The position numbers were made by a program, and so were the translations under genes. This document shows, piece by piece, positions 33,308 through 42,209 of a stretch of 64,000 nt of DNA (positions are counted from its first letter, which is position 1; every line of letters begins with the position of its first letter). This DNA is from Paenibacillus alkalitolerans. Its GTDB lineage: Bacteria; Bacillota; Bacilli; Paenibacillales; YIM-B00363. Under the pieces are notes generated by a model, which saw nothing but the letters and a program-made list of their open reading frames with translations, did no database searches and was not told where the DNA came from. The DNA lies in assembly GCF_016482785.1 (NCBI RefSeq), contig NZ_JAEMXM010000022.1, forward strand, positions 1-64,000, written 5' to 3'.

Positions 33308-33859
33308 ATGAACATATTGTGGGATTTTGACGGTACCTTGTTTGATACTTACCCTGCATATACAGATATTTTATATGAAGTATTAGGCGGATTAATATCG
33401 AAGCAAGAAATATTGAAACATCTGAAGATTTCGTTTACTCACACAGTTAAACAATATGGATTATCTGAATCGCAAATAAAGAGAATATTTGCTAAAGAAC
33501 GAAAATTACATCCGGAGAAGACACCCCCTTTCCCAAATGTTGAGAATATATTAAAAATTGCAGAAGTAAATGTGATCATGACGCATAAAGCCCGTCAAGA
33601 AGTAATGGATATTTTGGAGCATTATGGTTGGGTTGATTATTTCAAAGAGATTGTAGCAGGTGATGATGGATACCCAAGAAAGCCTGACCCAACAACATAT
33701 ATTTATCTACATAATAAATACAAGTTAGGTCTAGTTATCGGTGATCGTGAGATTGATATCATGCCCGCTAAGACGCTCGGAATTAAAACATGTCTGTTTC
33801 AGAACAGTACACCTGGAGCAGATTTATATTTAAATGCATATGAAGATTTTTTTAAGTAG
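33308..33859 (+). CDS. HAD superfamily hydrolase
   Basis: The 183-residue phosphatase starts MNILWDFDGTLFDTYPAYTD (motif I, nucleophile Asp), has motif II VNVIMTHKAR, the catalytic Lys in DDGYPRKPDPTTYIYL, and motif IV GLVIGDREIDIMPAKTLGIK. It is a subfamily I member close to phosphoglycolate-phosphatase-like proteins. Substrate unknown. ATG 33308 follows AGAGAAAGTAAG. The longer frame from 33221 passes through the PhzF remnant and is not used. Confidence 0.87.
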   Translation: MNILWDFDGTLFDTYPAYTDILYEVLGGLISKQEILKHLKISFTHTVKQYGLSESQIKRIFAKERKLHPEKTPPFPNVENILKIAEVNVIMTHKARQEVMDILEHYGWVDYFKEIVAGDDGYPRKPDPTTYIYLHNKYKLGLVIGDREIDIMPAKTLGIKTCLFQNSTPGADLYLNAYEDFFK

Positions 33860-33892
33860 TTAATAATTCGACAGAACAACGGGGAGGTACGA

Positions 33893-34401
33893 ATGACTAA
33901 ATTAGTTCTATTCAGCGATCTGATTCATGGAGAGAATAATGAAACTGACCTTAGATTGTTGGGATTGTTTGAACATGCAAACCCTTCAATCGGATCATCC
34001 CTTCGTGTTCCGATTTGAGTATAAAGTACTATCAGGCAGCAGTGGATTATTACAAAAGTCTAGGGATAATGAGAGTAGATTATTTTGATTTAGATTAAGA
34101 GTATGAGCAACTAACGTTTCTTAATATATTTGATTACGATGCGATTCATTTATCCGGTGGGAACACATTTTATTTTCTAAGCCTATTAAAGAAAAGAAAT
34201 ACAATGGAAATGTTACGTGCTTATGTGAATAAGGGTGGAATCCTAATTGGGGTAAGCGCTGGGAGTATTTTGATGACAAAGACAATTGGGTTTGCCGGAT
34301 ATGGAGTAGATGGAGATCGGAACGTTGTTTATGTTGATTTTGAATTTTTGCCTCACTGGGATGGATCAGAGGAAACAGTAAATATACGTGTAATAGAATG
34401 A
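33893..34401 (+). pseudogene. Peptidase E (S51) family pseudogene
   Basis: GGGGAGGTACGA precedes ATG 33893, but the frame (MTKLVLFSDLIHGENNETDL...) stops near 34018. Later frames give YYQAAVDYYKSLGIMRVDYF, then DYDAIHLSGGNTFYFLSLLK and GGILIGVSAGSILMTKTIGF with the catalytic Ser in GVSAGS. The parts are colinear with dipeptidase E-like proteins but interrupted by stops and indels. Confidence 0.75.
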
Positions 34402-34449
34402 AACCACTAGGTCGAGACACCAAATAAACAAAGGAATGAGGCGTTTCAT

Positions 34450-34797
34450 TTGGTAAAATATGTACTTAAACTGGAAGGTCTATTGGTATTTTTTGCGTGT
34501 TTATATGCATTCTTTATTAATGATTTTGGGGTTGTTTGGTTTTTTGTGTTTCTCTTGCTTCCTGACTTATCTATGATTGGGTATGTTAAAGGAAATGCAA
34601 TTGGAGCCAAGGTATATAATTTATTTCATACTTATTTATTAAGTGGTTTATTTATATTTTTCGGAATAATCTTAAACCAGTCATTATTGCTAAAAATAGG
34701 ATTAATCTGGACGGCGCATATTGGAATCGACAGATTTGCAGGGTATGGCTTGAAGTATAGTACAGATTTTAAAGATACTCATATAAATCGGATTTAA
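34450..34797 (+). CDS. DUF4260-like membrane protein
   Basis: The 115-residue protein has four hydrophobic stretches (LLVFFACLYAFFINDFGVVW-FFVFLLLPDLSMIGYVKG..., LLSGLFIFFGIILN, IGLIWTAHIGIDRFAGYGLK-Y). The PDLSMIGY and HIGIDR..GYGLKY motifs fit DUF4260. Function is unknown. The TTG start has GAGG about ten bases upstream. It follows the peptidase E pseudogene and precedes a GNAT gene by 17 bases. Confidence 0.75.
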   Translation: MVKYVLKLEGLLVFFACLYAFFINDFGVVWFFVFLLLPDLSMIGYVKGNAIGAKVYNLFHTYLLSGLFIFFGIILNQSLLLKIGLIWTAHIGIDRFAGYGLKYSTDFKDTHINRI

Positions 34798-34814
34798 TTC
34801 AGCCGGGAGGTACT

Positions 34815-35342
34815 ATGAATAACGACCAAATAGAAATTATTCTAGGGAGAGAAAACGACAAACCGATATTCAGAAACTTAATGCAGCTTTATAAATACGA
34901 TACCAGTGACTATACACTTGAAGATCCGTCTTCGTTTGGATTGTATGAATACAGGTATTTGGACCATTATTGGACTCCTCATGGAATACATGAGGAAGGG
35001 AGAAAAGCTTATTTGATAAAGTTGCAAGGCCAATTAGCGGGATTTGTCCTAGTTAATAATCATAGTCTGAAAAATTCAATTAATCAGCCGGTTATGAGTA
35101 TAGCCGAGTTTTTTGTTATGCGTAAATGGAGAAGATATGGCGTAGGCAGATTTGTTGCATATCATATATTTGATACTTTTGACGGCGAATGGGAAGTAAA
35201 GCAAGAGAAAGAAAATAGAACCGCTCAAATCTTTTGGGAATCAATAATAAACGAATATACAAATGGAAAATACATTAGGTTGGAGTCACATGAACCGGAA
35301 TGGGATGGTCCTGTGATTAGATTCAGGAAAGAAATAGAATAG
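34815..35342 (+). CDS. GNAT family N-acetyltransferase
   Basis: The 175-residue protein has IEIILGRENDKPIFRNLMQL-YKYDTSDYT, a substrate strand GQLAGFVLVNNHS, the cofactor loop AEFFVMRKWRRYGVGRFVAY and a C-terminal AQIFWESIINEYTNGKYIRL. The RRYGVGR form of the pyrophosphate loop marks an acetyl-CoA-dependent enzyme; the substrate is unknown. CGGGAGGTACT precedes the ATG. The 80 bases after it hold a 24-codon orphan frame only. Confidence 0.85.
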   Translation: MNNDQIEIILGRENDKPIFRNLMQLYKYDTSDYTLEDPSSFGLYEYRYLDHYWTPHGIHEEGRKAYLIKLQGQLAGFVLVNNHSLKNSINQPVMSIAEFFVMRKWRRYGVGRFVAYHIFDTFDGEWEVKQEKENRTAQIFWESIINEYTNGKYIRLESHEPEWDGPVIRFRKEIE

Positions 35343-35422
35343 GTGAACAAAATGCACGACATCGAACACGCTTTTGATGATTCGAAAATAAAAAAAGGAA
35401 ATATTAAGACGATAGGAGAAGC

Positions 35423-36238
35423 ATGATGAAGCTGGGAATGCCGACATTGATCGAGTACGAATCCTTACAGCAGAATGTTAATCTTTGCTACGAGCTTGAG
35501 CTTGATTTTATTGAGTTGAATATGAACCTCCCAATATATACACCGGAAAGCTTGGATATTATTGATCTGGAGGATGTGAGGAATAGGTATGGAATTGATT
35601 TTTCGATTCATTTACCCGAGGAGATCGATTTAGGGTCATTCCATCCGTCTATTCGGCAAGGTCATTTAGAACGCTGCAAAGAAACCGTTCGTTGGGCAAG
35701 CAAGTCAAATATAAAAACATTGAACATGCACTTGAATCAAGGAGTTTCTTTTACTCTACCCGATCAGCGGGTATGGGTAAATGAACGATATGAGGCACAA
35801 TTCACGAGTTTAGTTTATGAGTCATATTCGGAATTGCTTGAACTGGCAAATCAGTTGAATGTCGATATTTGTGTTGAGAATACAATGAATTTTCAGCTTC
35901 CGTTTGTTGAAAGAACCTTAAATAAATTAATGCAATTTGATAATTTTTATTTGACGTGGGACGTGGGTCATGACGGGAAGTGCGGATTTCAGGAAAAACC
36001 CTTCTTTGATAAAAATTTGTCTCGAATAAGACACATGCATCTTCACGATTATAACGGAAGATCGGATCACCAAGCTTTATATTCAGGGACGGTTCCTATT
36101 AACGACAGATTGCAATTGGCAAAAGAGCTAGATATATCGGTAGTTGTTGAAGTGAAAACCGGTAATTCGCTTATTGAATCGATAGAAAAACTCAGGAATG
36201 AGTATGGTAATGCAAAGAAGGTTAGAACCGATGATTGA
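35423..36238 (+). CDS. Sugar phosphate isomerase/epimerase-like TIM-barrel protein
   Basis: The 271-residue protein has the AP-endonuclease-2/xylose-isomerase-like barrel: LELDFIELNMNLPIYTPESL, IDFSIHLPEEIDLGSFHPSI, KTLNMHLNQGV, DICVENTMNF with a metal-binding Glu, YLTWDVGHDGKCG, and RHMHLHDYNGRSDHQALYSG with VVVEVKTG closing the metal site. The substrate, sugar or damaged DNA, is unresolved, with sugar epimerase more likely. AGGAGAAGC precedes ATG ATG. The next HAD gene begins after 28 bases. Confidence 0.85.
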   Translation: MMKLGMPTLIEYESLQQNVNLCYELELDFIELNMNLPIYTPESLDIIDLEDVRNRYGIDFSIHLPEEIDLGSFHPSIRQGHLERCKETVRWASKSNIKTLNMHLNQGVSFTLPDQRVWVNERYEAQFTSLVYESYSELLELANQLNVDICVENTMNFQLPFVERTLNKLMQFDNFYLTWDVGHDGKCGFQEKPFFDKNLSRIRHMHLHDYNGRSDHQALYSGTVPINDRLQLAKELDISVVVEVKTGNSLIESIEKLRNEYGNAKKVRTDD

Positions 36239-36266
36239 CCAAGATTTGAACATAGAGGAGAGGCAG

Positions 36267-36827
36267 ATGAGAAAACCGATAATTGCGGTCGATATGGATG
36301 ACACGATTTGCCATCTGGTGAAACGTGCCATCTTCCACAACAATAACGACTTTCCAACTCATCCGCTTCGTTACGAAGACATGCATGACTGGAATACTGA
36401 TCACCTTCGTCATCCCGCTTGCACTCAAGAGGTATTCTTCGCACGCAAGGGATTGTATGAAGAGTTGGAATTTTTTGATGAGCATGTAGTAGACGAAATG
36501 CGTAAGATCCACGAAGGCTATGACCTCATCATTGTGACGGCAGCATGGCCTACGGCTGTGATCGAAAAATGGAATTGGCTTCAGAAGCACATGCCATTCA
36601 TTCCTAATGAGAACTTCCTCCCTATCAAACGGAAGAATCTGTTAGATTTTGATCTGCTGATCGATGATGGAGCGCATAACCTGATTCCTGCCATTGAGAG
36701 AGGCAAACAAGTCCTCTGCATTCCGCATCCGTGGAACCTCAAGGCTAGAAAGCAGTATAATATCCCGCTGCTGACATCATGGAAAGGCGCAAAAGATCGA
36801 ATCGATCAAATATTCCGAAGGCGTTAA
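36267..36827 (+). CDS. 5'-nucleotidase (HAD, NT5C-like)
   Basis: The 186-residue HAD-fold protein begins KPIIAVDMDDTICHLVKRAI, motif I DMDDT with two catalytic Asp residues, and continues TAAWPTAVIEKWNWLQKHMP (motif II) and LLDFDLLIDDGAHNL (motif IV). This matches the 5'(3')-deoxyribonucleotidase/NT5C type. It should dephosphorylate deoxynucleoside monophosphates. GAGGAGAGGCAG precedes ATG 36267. A GGCG/CGCC hairpin overlaps its stop. It is followed by a gene-free stretch. Confidence 0.85.
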   Translation: MRKPIIAVDMDDTICHLVKRAIFHNNNDFPTHPLRYEDMHDWNTDHLRHPACTQEVFFARKGLYEELEFFDEHVVDEMRKIHEGYDLIIVTAAWPTAVIEKWNWLQKHMPFIPNENFLPIKRKNLLDFDLLIDDGAHNLIPAIERGKQVLCIPHPWNLKARKQYNIPLLTSWKGAKDRIDQIFRRR

Positions 36828-37340
36828 ACGCCTTCCGCCTACACCGTGTGATATCGAACGGGAGAGGCTGATCCCCTTTTCAAAGGAGCAGGAAAGAGTA
36901 TGAACTCTGAAAATCAGGAGTCTTCCTGCCATGCTCCGGCGAAAGCCGATAATCGACGGATAAAACGGCGCAGCCACTAGTCGAAGCAAGCTTGCCGCAC
37001 ATCGGATCATACTGTTCCATTGTGTTGAAGACGAAGCCTCCCTTTCTTTTTTATGTTGACTTTTTATTAGGTTCGGCTTCGTGTCTCAAACCTTGATTTA
37101 AACAATAAACGTGAAGTCGGTTTCCCGAAAGAGGGCACTTTAAAGTGGCCTCCTCACTTGAAAGTGCCTCTGTTCCACAGAGCTATGCACCTTCGCCGTT
37201 TCAAATGCAAAAAACCGACCCTTAAAAGCATCGGTTTTTTGCATTTATGGATCACGGGTCTCTTAGATTTGTTATTTGGTGCCCCAAGTAACAGAATACA
37301 GCCCAAATGCGGCATGCCTTGACTAAGTTTACTTTACTAT
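36828..37340. other. Gene-free region with hairpins
   Basis: About 510 bases hold no plausible gene. GGCGTTAAACGCC at the start forms a small stem. ACGAAGCC (37032) and GGCTTCGT (37074) could pair over a long loop. A 16-bp perfect hairpin lies at 37203-37246. Short CACTT/AAGTG repeats near 37130-37165 are of unknown meaning. Confidence 0.5.
37203..37246. terminator. Bidirectional terminator hairpin
   Basis: AAATGCAAAAAACCGA pairs perfectly with TCGGTTTTTTGCATTT around a 12-base loop. A/T runs on both arms allow termination in either direction. It separates the 5'-nucleotidase side from the minus-strand VOC remnant. Confidence 0.7.
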
Positions 37341-37531
37341 TTATAATCATGCGAAATACAAAAATAACCATCTACAACTGTTTACATTCGGTGAACCGCC
37401 GCGGTGGTCAACTTTTGTTCCCATGCTAAAATCGCTGTGTTCCCAGCCAATCACTTGCTTATAGAAGTGCGCACCTGTTCTGCTTGATTTACGGTGAGTT
37501 CGGCGGAAATGATTTTCCCTTCCTGTTCCAT
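37341..37531 (-). pseudogene. VOC/glyoxalase-family pseudogene
   Basis: On the minus strand ATG 37531 gives MEQEGKIISAELTVNQAEQV, then a one-base loss shifts the frame to DFYKQVIGWEHSDFSMGTKV. This is the typical N-terminal VOC pattern (A..VRDFY..V.GW). The rest of the domain is missing. It is one of the few minus-strand traces in an otherwise + strand array. Confidence 0.6.
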
Positions 37532-37644
37532 AACCACACATCCTAATCTCTGTTAATATTCTTTTTCAGTGTACCCGATGTCGCGGCCGTTCATTTCTCC
37601 TGGATTCGGTTTTCAATAAATTTGGGAAAAGGAGGAAGACAACC

Positions 37645-38498
37645 TGGAATATAAAAGAATTAATACAACAGAAATTTCCAGGCCATCGTATTTCTTCGGT
37701 AGCTGGAGGAGGTACAAATGCTGTATTCTTGCTTGAACATTCTGATGACCGAAGTATTGTAAAAGTGGCAATGCTTTCAAACACTAGAGCCAGAGTAGAA
37801 AAAACATGCTTGAATTTTTTAAGTCGGCTAAACTTGCCCCAAAACTTTTCCAGAGTCTGGAGTTTGAACAGCATACCGCATTGCAAATGGAGCATATTAG
37901 CGGGGTGCCCTTCCTTGATACTGTTCTGGAGCATTATCGGACTCCTAGTTTTGAAATGATTTATCCTTTATTTGCTTCTTTAGGAGAATCTCTTGCACAA
38001 CTGCACAGTATTCAAATCGAAAATTTTCCCAGCCTGCCATTGATCGTCGTTTCGAATCCACCTAAGAAGGAATTTATTGATGCTGATATATATAGTCGGT
38101 CACATAAGCTTATCTCTCTTTTGAACGAAATTAATGATCGGCATCAAGTGTTACTTCACGGAGATTTCGGATATCACAACGTAATTAGAGATATAACAGG
38201 GGGCAATAAGATAATTGACTGGGAACTTGCAGGTATCGGAGACCCTAGAGTGGATATTGCCAATGTATTGTTTTGGTCGCATTTGCATTTTCCTGAAATA
38301 GCTTCCGACTGCGTCAAGGTGTTTATAGATTCATATAAAAATCATAAAGCAGTGGATTGCTCTTCAGAAATATTGCAATCTTTCATCATTTTTCAAGTTT
38401 GGAGAATTGTCGAAATGGTTACTGATAAGTTTCCCGATCATGTGAAGAGGGAATGGAACAGGCGGCTCTCATGGGCTCTTGACCATAAGTTCATATAG
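37645..38498 (+). pseudogene. Aminoglycoside phosphotransferase-family gene with frameshift
   Basis: The first frame reads WNIKELIQQKFPGHRISSVA-GGGTNAVFLLEHSDDRSIVK to RARVEK, then loses one base in an A6 run near 37800. The second frame continues MLEFFKSAKLAPKLFQSLEF and includes the catalytic LLHGDFGYHNVI and KIIDWELAGIGDPRVDIANV. The kinase fold is otherwise complete. No ATG, GTG or TTG start is in frame after the GGAGGAAG site. Decay or a sequencing error in the A-run is possible. Confidence 0.75.
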
Positions 38499-38518
38499 TT
38501 AAAGGAGGATAAATTACT

Positions 38519-38941
38519 ATGACACAACCGGATTTCATTGCATCATTATCTAACGGGCAAATCCTTGAACCGAAAGGGGCGATGCTCGCTATAGCCGAGT
38601 GGACCGCTTCCGGAACGCCCTCTGGCGAGAAACCTGAATGGATTGCGCCATTGCATATTCATCATAAAGATGATGAAGCTTGGTATGTATTGGAAGGCAC
38701 ACTAGGTTTTAAAGTGGGGGAGTCGGTAATAGAAGCCGGTGCCAACCAATCGGTTGTGGTGCCGCGCGAAACCCCTCATACATATTGGAATCCAAAGCCG
38801 GGCGATGCCCGCTACCTCATTATTATGACTTCCAAAATTCGATCTTTGATCGATGCAATACATGCGGCAGAACAACGTGATTTTAATTCATTGAAGGAAC
38901 TCTTCGCAAAGTATGACTCTGAACTGCTCGAAATGTGGTGA
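38519..38941 (+). CDS. Cupin-domain protein
   Basis: The 140-residue protein contains a single cupin barrel: APLHIHHKDDEAWYVLEGTL-GFKVG (motif 1 with three His and a Glu) and ANQSVVVPRETPHTYWNPKP (motif 2 His). A metal centre is therefore likely, but the reaction or ligand is unknown. A helical C-terminal extension (SLIDAIHAAEQRDFNSLKEL-FAKYDSELLEMW) is typical of Bacillales relatives. AAAGGAGGATAAATTACT precedes the ATG. The histidine phosphatase gene follows after six bases. Confidence 0.85.
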   Translation: MTQPDFIASLSNGQILEPKGAMLAIAEWTASGTPSGEKPEWIAPLHIHHKDDEAWYVLEGTLGFKVGESVIEAGANQSVVVPRETPHTYWNPKPGDARYLIIMTSKIRSLIDAIHAAEQRDFNSLKELFAKYDSELLEMW

Positions 38942-38947
38942 GCTTTC

Positions 38948-39493
38948 GTGAAACGAATATATCTTGTGAGGCATTGCAAAGCCAAAGGTCAGGAAGCAAG
39001 CGCACAATTAACCGAAGAAGGCTTCATTCAAGCGGAAGAGCTCGTGGATCTATTCTCGAACAAGCAAATTGATTTTATCGTCTCAAGCCCTTATGAACGA
39101 GCGGTTACTACAATTCGGCCGCTATCGAAGAAATTGAACTTAGAAATACATATTGATGACCGGTTAAGCGAGAGAGTATTATCATCTGAAAATGTTGCCG
39201 ACTGGATAGACCGCCTGAAGGAATCATTTGCCGATTTAGATATCAAACTTCCCGGAGGAGAGTCGTCCAGGGAAGCAATGAATCGCGGAGCAGCAGCAAT
39301 TAACGAGCTGTTGGAACGAAAAGAAGCCAGCATCGTTGCAGTAACTCACGGGAATTTAATGTCGCTAATTTTGAAGAGTTTTGATGATAGATTCGGATTT
39401 GACGACTGGAAAGCATTATCGAACCCTGATGTTTACGAGCTGACTTTTACGGATAAGTCTAGAGAGGTTATTATAAATCGATTGTGGAAGTAA
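38948..39493 (+). CDS. Histidine phosphatase family protein
   Basis: The 181-residue protein belongs to the phosphoglycerate-mutase-like family: KRIYLVRHCKAKGQEASAQL with catalytic His in RHC (RHG in most members), IDFIVSSPYERAVTTIRPLS with the phosphate-binding Arg, and IVAVTHGNLMSLIL with the second His. A cytosolic phosphatase of unknown substrate is expected. The GTG start lies six bases after the cupin stop, so the two are coupled. It is paralogous to the enzymes at 48018 and 57267. Confidence 0.87.
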   Translation: MKRIYLVRHCKAKGQEASAQLTEEGFIQAEELVDLFSNKQIDFIVSSPYERAVTTIRPLSKKLNLEIHIDDRLSERVLSSENVADWIDRLKESFADLDIKLPGGESSREAMNRGAAAINELLERKEASIVAVTHGNLMSLILKSFDDRFGFDDWKALSNPDVYELTFTDKSREVIINRLWK

Positions 39494-39570
39494 CAATTTC
39501 TCAAGGGTGATATGCCATGGACTTCAAGCTGCTTTACGGAGAAAAACACGTCAAACAAAGGAGACAATAA

Positions 39571-40033
39571 ATGAATTATGCATTATTGTATTTCATTGCT
39601 TATAAATGAACAATTACAACTTCGTGAAGATCAGTTCATACTCGGCGGGCTTGCCCCGGACGTTCATAAATATATGGGCGAATCTAAAGCGCTCTCCCAC
39701 TTTGCCAAACAGGGTCCTGACGGTAATATTTATTCGGATTACGCGTCATTTTTCAATAAATATTTGCAGAAATATTATAGAGATTTTTGGCGTTTGAATG
39801 GAAAACTCATTGATTATTTTTCCCTTCAATTAAAAGAACTAATAATAGAACCGGTTGAAATCGATGAGATAAACTATCGCTTTTTGCCGGAGCTTGTCAA
39901 GGAGTTATACCGTGATTTTGAGCTAATGAATGATGCAAAAGAGGAGTCGCTGGAGATCCTAGAGTTTGATGAAGTTTTGCAAGCGTTGGATAAATCCTTT
40001 AAAACATGTTTGGCGGAGCTGCACGGGGGATGA
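39571..40033 (+). pseudogene. Zinc-dependent phospholipase C-like protein, truncated
   Basis: After AAAGGAGACAATAA the ATG at 39571 gives MNYALLYFIAYK and stops, while the ATG at 39578 in the next frame gives MHYCISLLINEQLQLREDQF-ILGGLAPDVHKYMGESKALS-HF. This pattern resembles zinc-dependent phospholipase C-type proteins (HYC...LLG.LAPDVH...SHF). Either translation begins at 39578 with long spacing, or one base was lost. The product ends after 151 residues and may lack its C-terminus. It stays open as a weak gene. Confidence 0.5.
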
Positions 40034-40052
40034 GGAGGCGGCGTTCAAAGAT

Positions 40053-40400
40053 ATGGAGTTTTCTTCGCTGGAAGAGCATATACTTTACCTTGAAAAATGT
40101 GTCATGCAATACGATGTTGAACGAATGAACGACCTGCTTGCCGATGACTTTTATGAAATCGGCAGCTCCGGAAATACATACACCAAGCAGGATCAGTTGG
40201 ATGCCGCTGCGAGTACTCAAACTCCCATAAAATATACGGTAACCGATTTTAAAATCAAAGAACTGGCGCCGGATGTTGTGATGGCAACATACCGGACCCT
40301 AAGACATCATGATATGAAGTATGCGTTACGCTGCTCGATTTGGAAGAAGAATAGTAACAAGTGGCAAATGCTGTTCCATCAAGGTACACCAACCACGTAA
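40053..40400 (+). CDS. NTF2/DUF4440-like small protein
   Basis: The 115-residue protein has the SnoaL/NTF2-like pattern: LEEHILYLEKCVMQYDVERM-NDLLADDFYEIGSSGNTYTK, VTDFKIKELAPDVVMATYRT and CSIWKKNSNKWQMLFHQGTP. This cone-shaped fold binds or converts small ligands; no catalytic pair is certain. GAGGAGGCG lies upstream at longer than ideal spacing, so the start could be shifted. It follows the truncated phospholipase-like gene by 20 bases. Confidence 0.78.
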   Translation: MEFSSLEEHILYLEKCVMQYDVERMNDLLADDFYEIGSSGNTYTKQDQLDAAASTQTPIKYTVTDFKIKELAPDVVMATYRTLRHHDMKYALRCSIWKKNSNKWQMLFHQGTPTT

Positions 40401-40446
40401 GTGTTCCGATTGCAAGATTTCTGCAATTCGAAAGGAGGAATAAGCA

Positions 40447-41925
40447 ATGGTGAATCTGCAGGCGGTATTTATCGACCGGGATGGAACCATTGGGGGAACG
40501 GGACATTTTATTCATCCAAATGACTTTGCATTATTCGAAGGTGCTCAAGAAGCAATTCTTAAACTAAAAGAAGCGGGAATAAAGATTTTTGCATTTACCA
40601 ACCAACATCGAATTTCCCGAGGACAGGCAACAATGGAGGATTTCAGGGAGCAGTTCGAAAAATATGGTTTTGACGACACTTTTATATGTCCGCATGGTAT
40701 TACGGAAAGCTGCACTTGTAGAAAACCAAGCCCTGGTATGCTGCTTGAAGCAGCAGATAAGCATGGTTTAGATTTAACAAGATGTGTTGTAATTGGTGAT
40801 GTCGGGGATACGGATATGTTGGCGGCACATGTTGTAGGGGCATTAAAAGTACTAGTGCGAACAGGTTGGGGAGAGAGCTCCTTAACTGATTACAGACATA
40901 AATGGCAAGAAGTTGAGCCTGATTTTGTTGCAAAAAATATTAATGAAGCAGTGGGTTGGATTCTGGAAGCAGCTTGTGGCAGGTTTTCAAATTTTGATTT
41001 CTTGAAAGACACTTTCCCGACTCTATATGGACTTGCGCATACCTCGGAAGAGCTTATTTTAACGGATCCTTTTGCAGCTATGGTTAACATTAAGCAATTT
41101 ACGACTCAGATTATCCAACAGATTGCAAGAGATACTGGAATTGTTTTAAGCAGTATCCATGTCGATGGAATTATCCATACATTATGGAAAAGCAATATTC
41201 TATCTGAAGACATGTATTTAATTCTAAGAGAAATTGAACTTTTTGACGACCGGGAGAGTGAGATATTTATTGATTCTTCAAGGGTCGAATATCTGCTTAA
41301 TAGAGTACATGATTTTGCCGTGTGGTTTTATAAGAAATATGTGGATGACACATATGTGTCAAGCGGCTTTATAAATCAATCAAGAAAAGAAGTCAATTTA
41401 TTAATTGCTCAACAGGAATCGGGAGAAAATTCGGTTGATTCATTTATTAATATAGACGGAACTGTTCGTAAAGCGGAATGGGGAAAAAGCCTTCAAACAC
41501 TTAGTAACTATGAAAGTAAGAAATACGATAACGGTGAGAAATACGAGGGGCAACTGGTAAGGGGATTAAAGCATGGACAAGGAATATATACATGGAAAGA
41601 CGGCACAGTGTACATAGGATTTTGGAGTAAGGATCTTGAGGATGGGTATGGAGAGAAGAAGTTTGCTAACGGCGATATTTATCGAGGGTACTGGAAGAAC
41701 GGCGCATTTGACGGCGAAGGGACATACATTTGGAAAGATGGGGAAACTTACGAAGGCCAATGGGAAGACGGCTTGCAGCATGGTTTCGGGACTAAAATCT
41801 CTTCTAATGGCGTGAAAAACAAAGGTTTTTGGGTGTACGGCGAGTTCGTTCATTCTGCTGATCAATTAAACGACGGAACTGGCGACAACAAGGAGGCAAC
41901 CAGTGGAACCGAATTGAAAAAATAA
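40447..41925 (+). CDS. HAD-IIIA phosphatase fused to a DUF4145-like domain and MORN repeats
   Basis: The 492-residue protein is modular. Residues 1-175 are a GmhB/HisB-N-type HAD-IIIA phosphatase: FIDRDGTIGG (Asp10, Asp12), FTNQHRISRG, a zinc loop CPHGITESCTCRKPSPGM and VIGDVGDTDMLAAHVVGALK. Residues ~215-315 (EELILTDPFAAMVNIKQFTT..., VHDFAVWFYKKYVDDTYV) resemble DUF4145, often found with DNA-restriction or defence proteins. Residues ~358-460 hold about five MORN repeats (YEGQLVRGLKHGQGIYTWKDG...YRGYWKNGAFDGEGTYIWKD). AAAGGAGGAATAAGC precedes the ATG. The combination is unusual and its job is unknown. Confidence 0.82.
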   Translation: MVNLQAVFIDRDGTIGGTGHFIHPNDFALFEGAQEAILKLKEAGIKIFAFTNQHRISRGQATMEDFREQFEKYGFDDTFICPHGITESCTCRKPSPGMLLEAADKHGLDLTRCVVIGDVGDTDMLAAHVVGALKVLVRTGWGESSLTDYRHKWQEVEPDFVAKNINEAVGWILEAACGRFSNFDFLKDTFPTLYGLAHTSEELILTDPFAAMVNIKQFTTQIIQQIARDTGIVLSSIHVDGIIHTLWKSNILSEDMYLILREIELFDDRESEIFIDSSRVEYLLNRVHDFAVWFYKKYVDDTYVSSGFINQSRKEVNLLIAQQESGENSVDSFINIDGTVRKAEWGKSLQTLSNYESKKYDNGEKYEGQLVRGLKHGQGIYTWKDGTVYIGFWSKDLEDGYGEKKFANGDIYRGYWKNGAFDGEGTYIWKDGETYEGQWEDGLQHGFGTKISSNGVKNKGFWVYGEFVHSADQLNDGTGDNKEATSGTELKK

Positions 41926-41972
41926 GGGATGAAAGCCACTTTAGAGCTTGGAAGAAAACGGAATGGATAACG

Positions 41973-42206
41973 ATGCTTGAACGACGGGGATTCGCACTAC
42001 AATTGATGATGGCTTTCAAAAAGAAGTTTGATTTCTCCGGTTGGAGCGCCAGGATGAATCTTTCTGAAGAGCGGCAAACGGAATTAGAGCGAATTATGAT
42101 CCAGTCGCCAAATGAAATAAAGCGACATCTTAATATTATTGCTGACGGAGTTCATGTTGATAGTTTTGAGGAAGAAGGAATGTTAATAAAGGCTATAAAA
42201 AAATGA
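41973..42206 (+). CDS. Hypothetical protein
   Basis: The 77-residue frame starts MLERRGFALQLMMAFKKKFD-FSGWSARMNLSEERQTELER-IMIQ and ends HLNIIADGVHVDSFEEEGML. No family is recognised. Coding-like sequence continues upstream in the same frame (WNRIEKIRDESHFRAWKKTE-WIT) to about 41900 without a start codon, overlapping the end of the MORN gene. The true start may therefore be lost, or a frameshift may join the two. No ribosome-binding site precedes ATG 41973. Confidence 0.45.
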   Translation: MLERRGFALQLMMAFKKKFDFSGWSARMNLSEERQTELERIMIQSPNEIKRHLNIIADGVHVDSFEEEGMLIKAIKK

Positions 42207-42209
42207 AGC

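Noticed and set aside
35352-35426. 24-codon frame starting MHDIEHAFDDSKI
   Set aside because: Too short and without a ribosome-binding site; it could be a remnant of a larger gene but nothing supports this.
36828-37340. Insertion sequence remnant or regulatory RNA in the gene-free stretch
   Set aside because: Hairpins are present, but no transposase similarity, terminal repeats or target duplication could be found.
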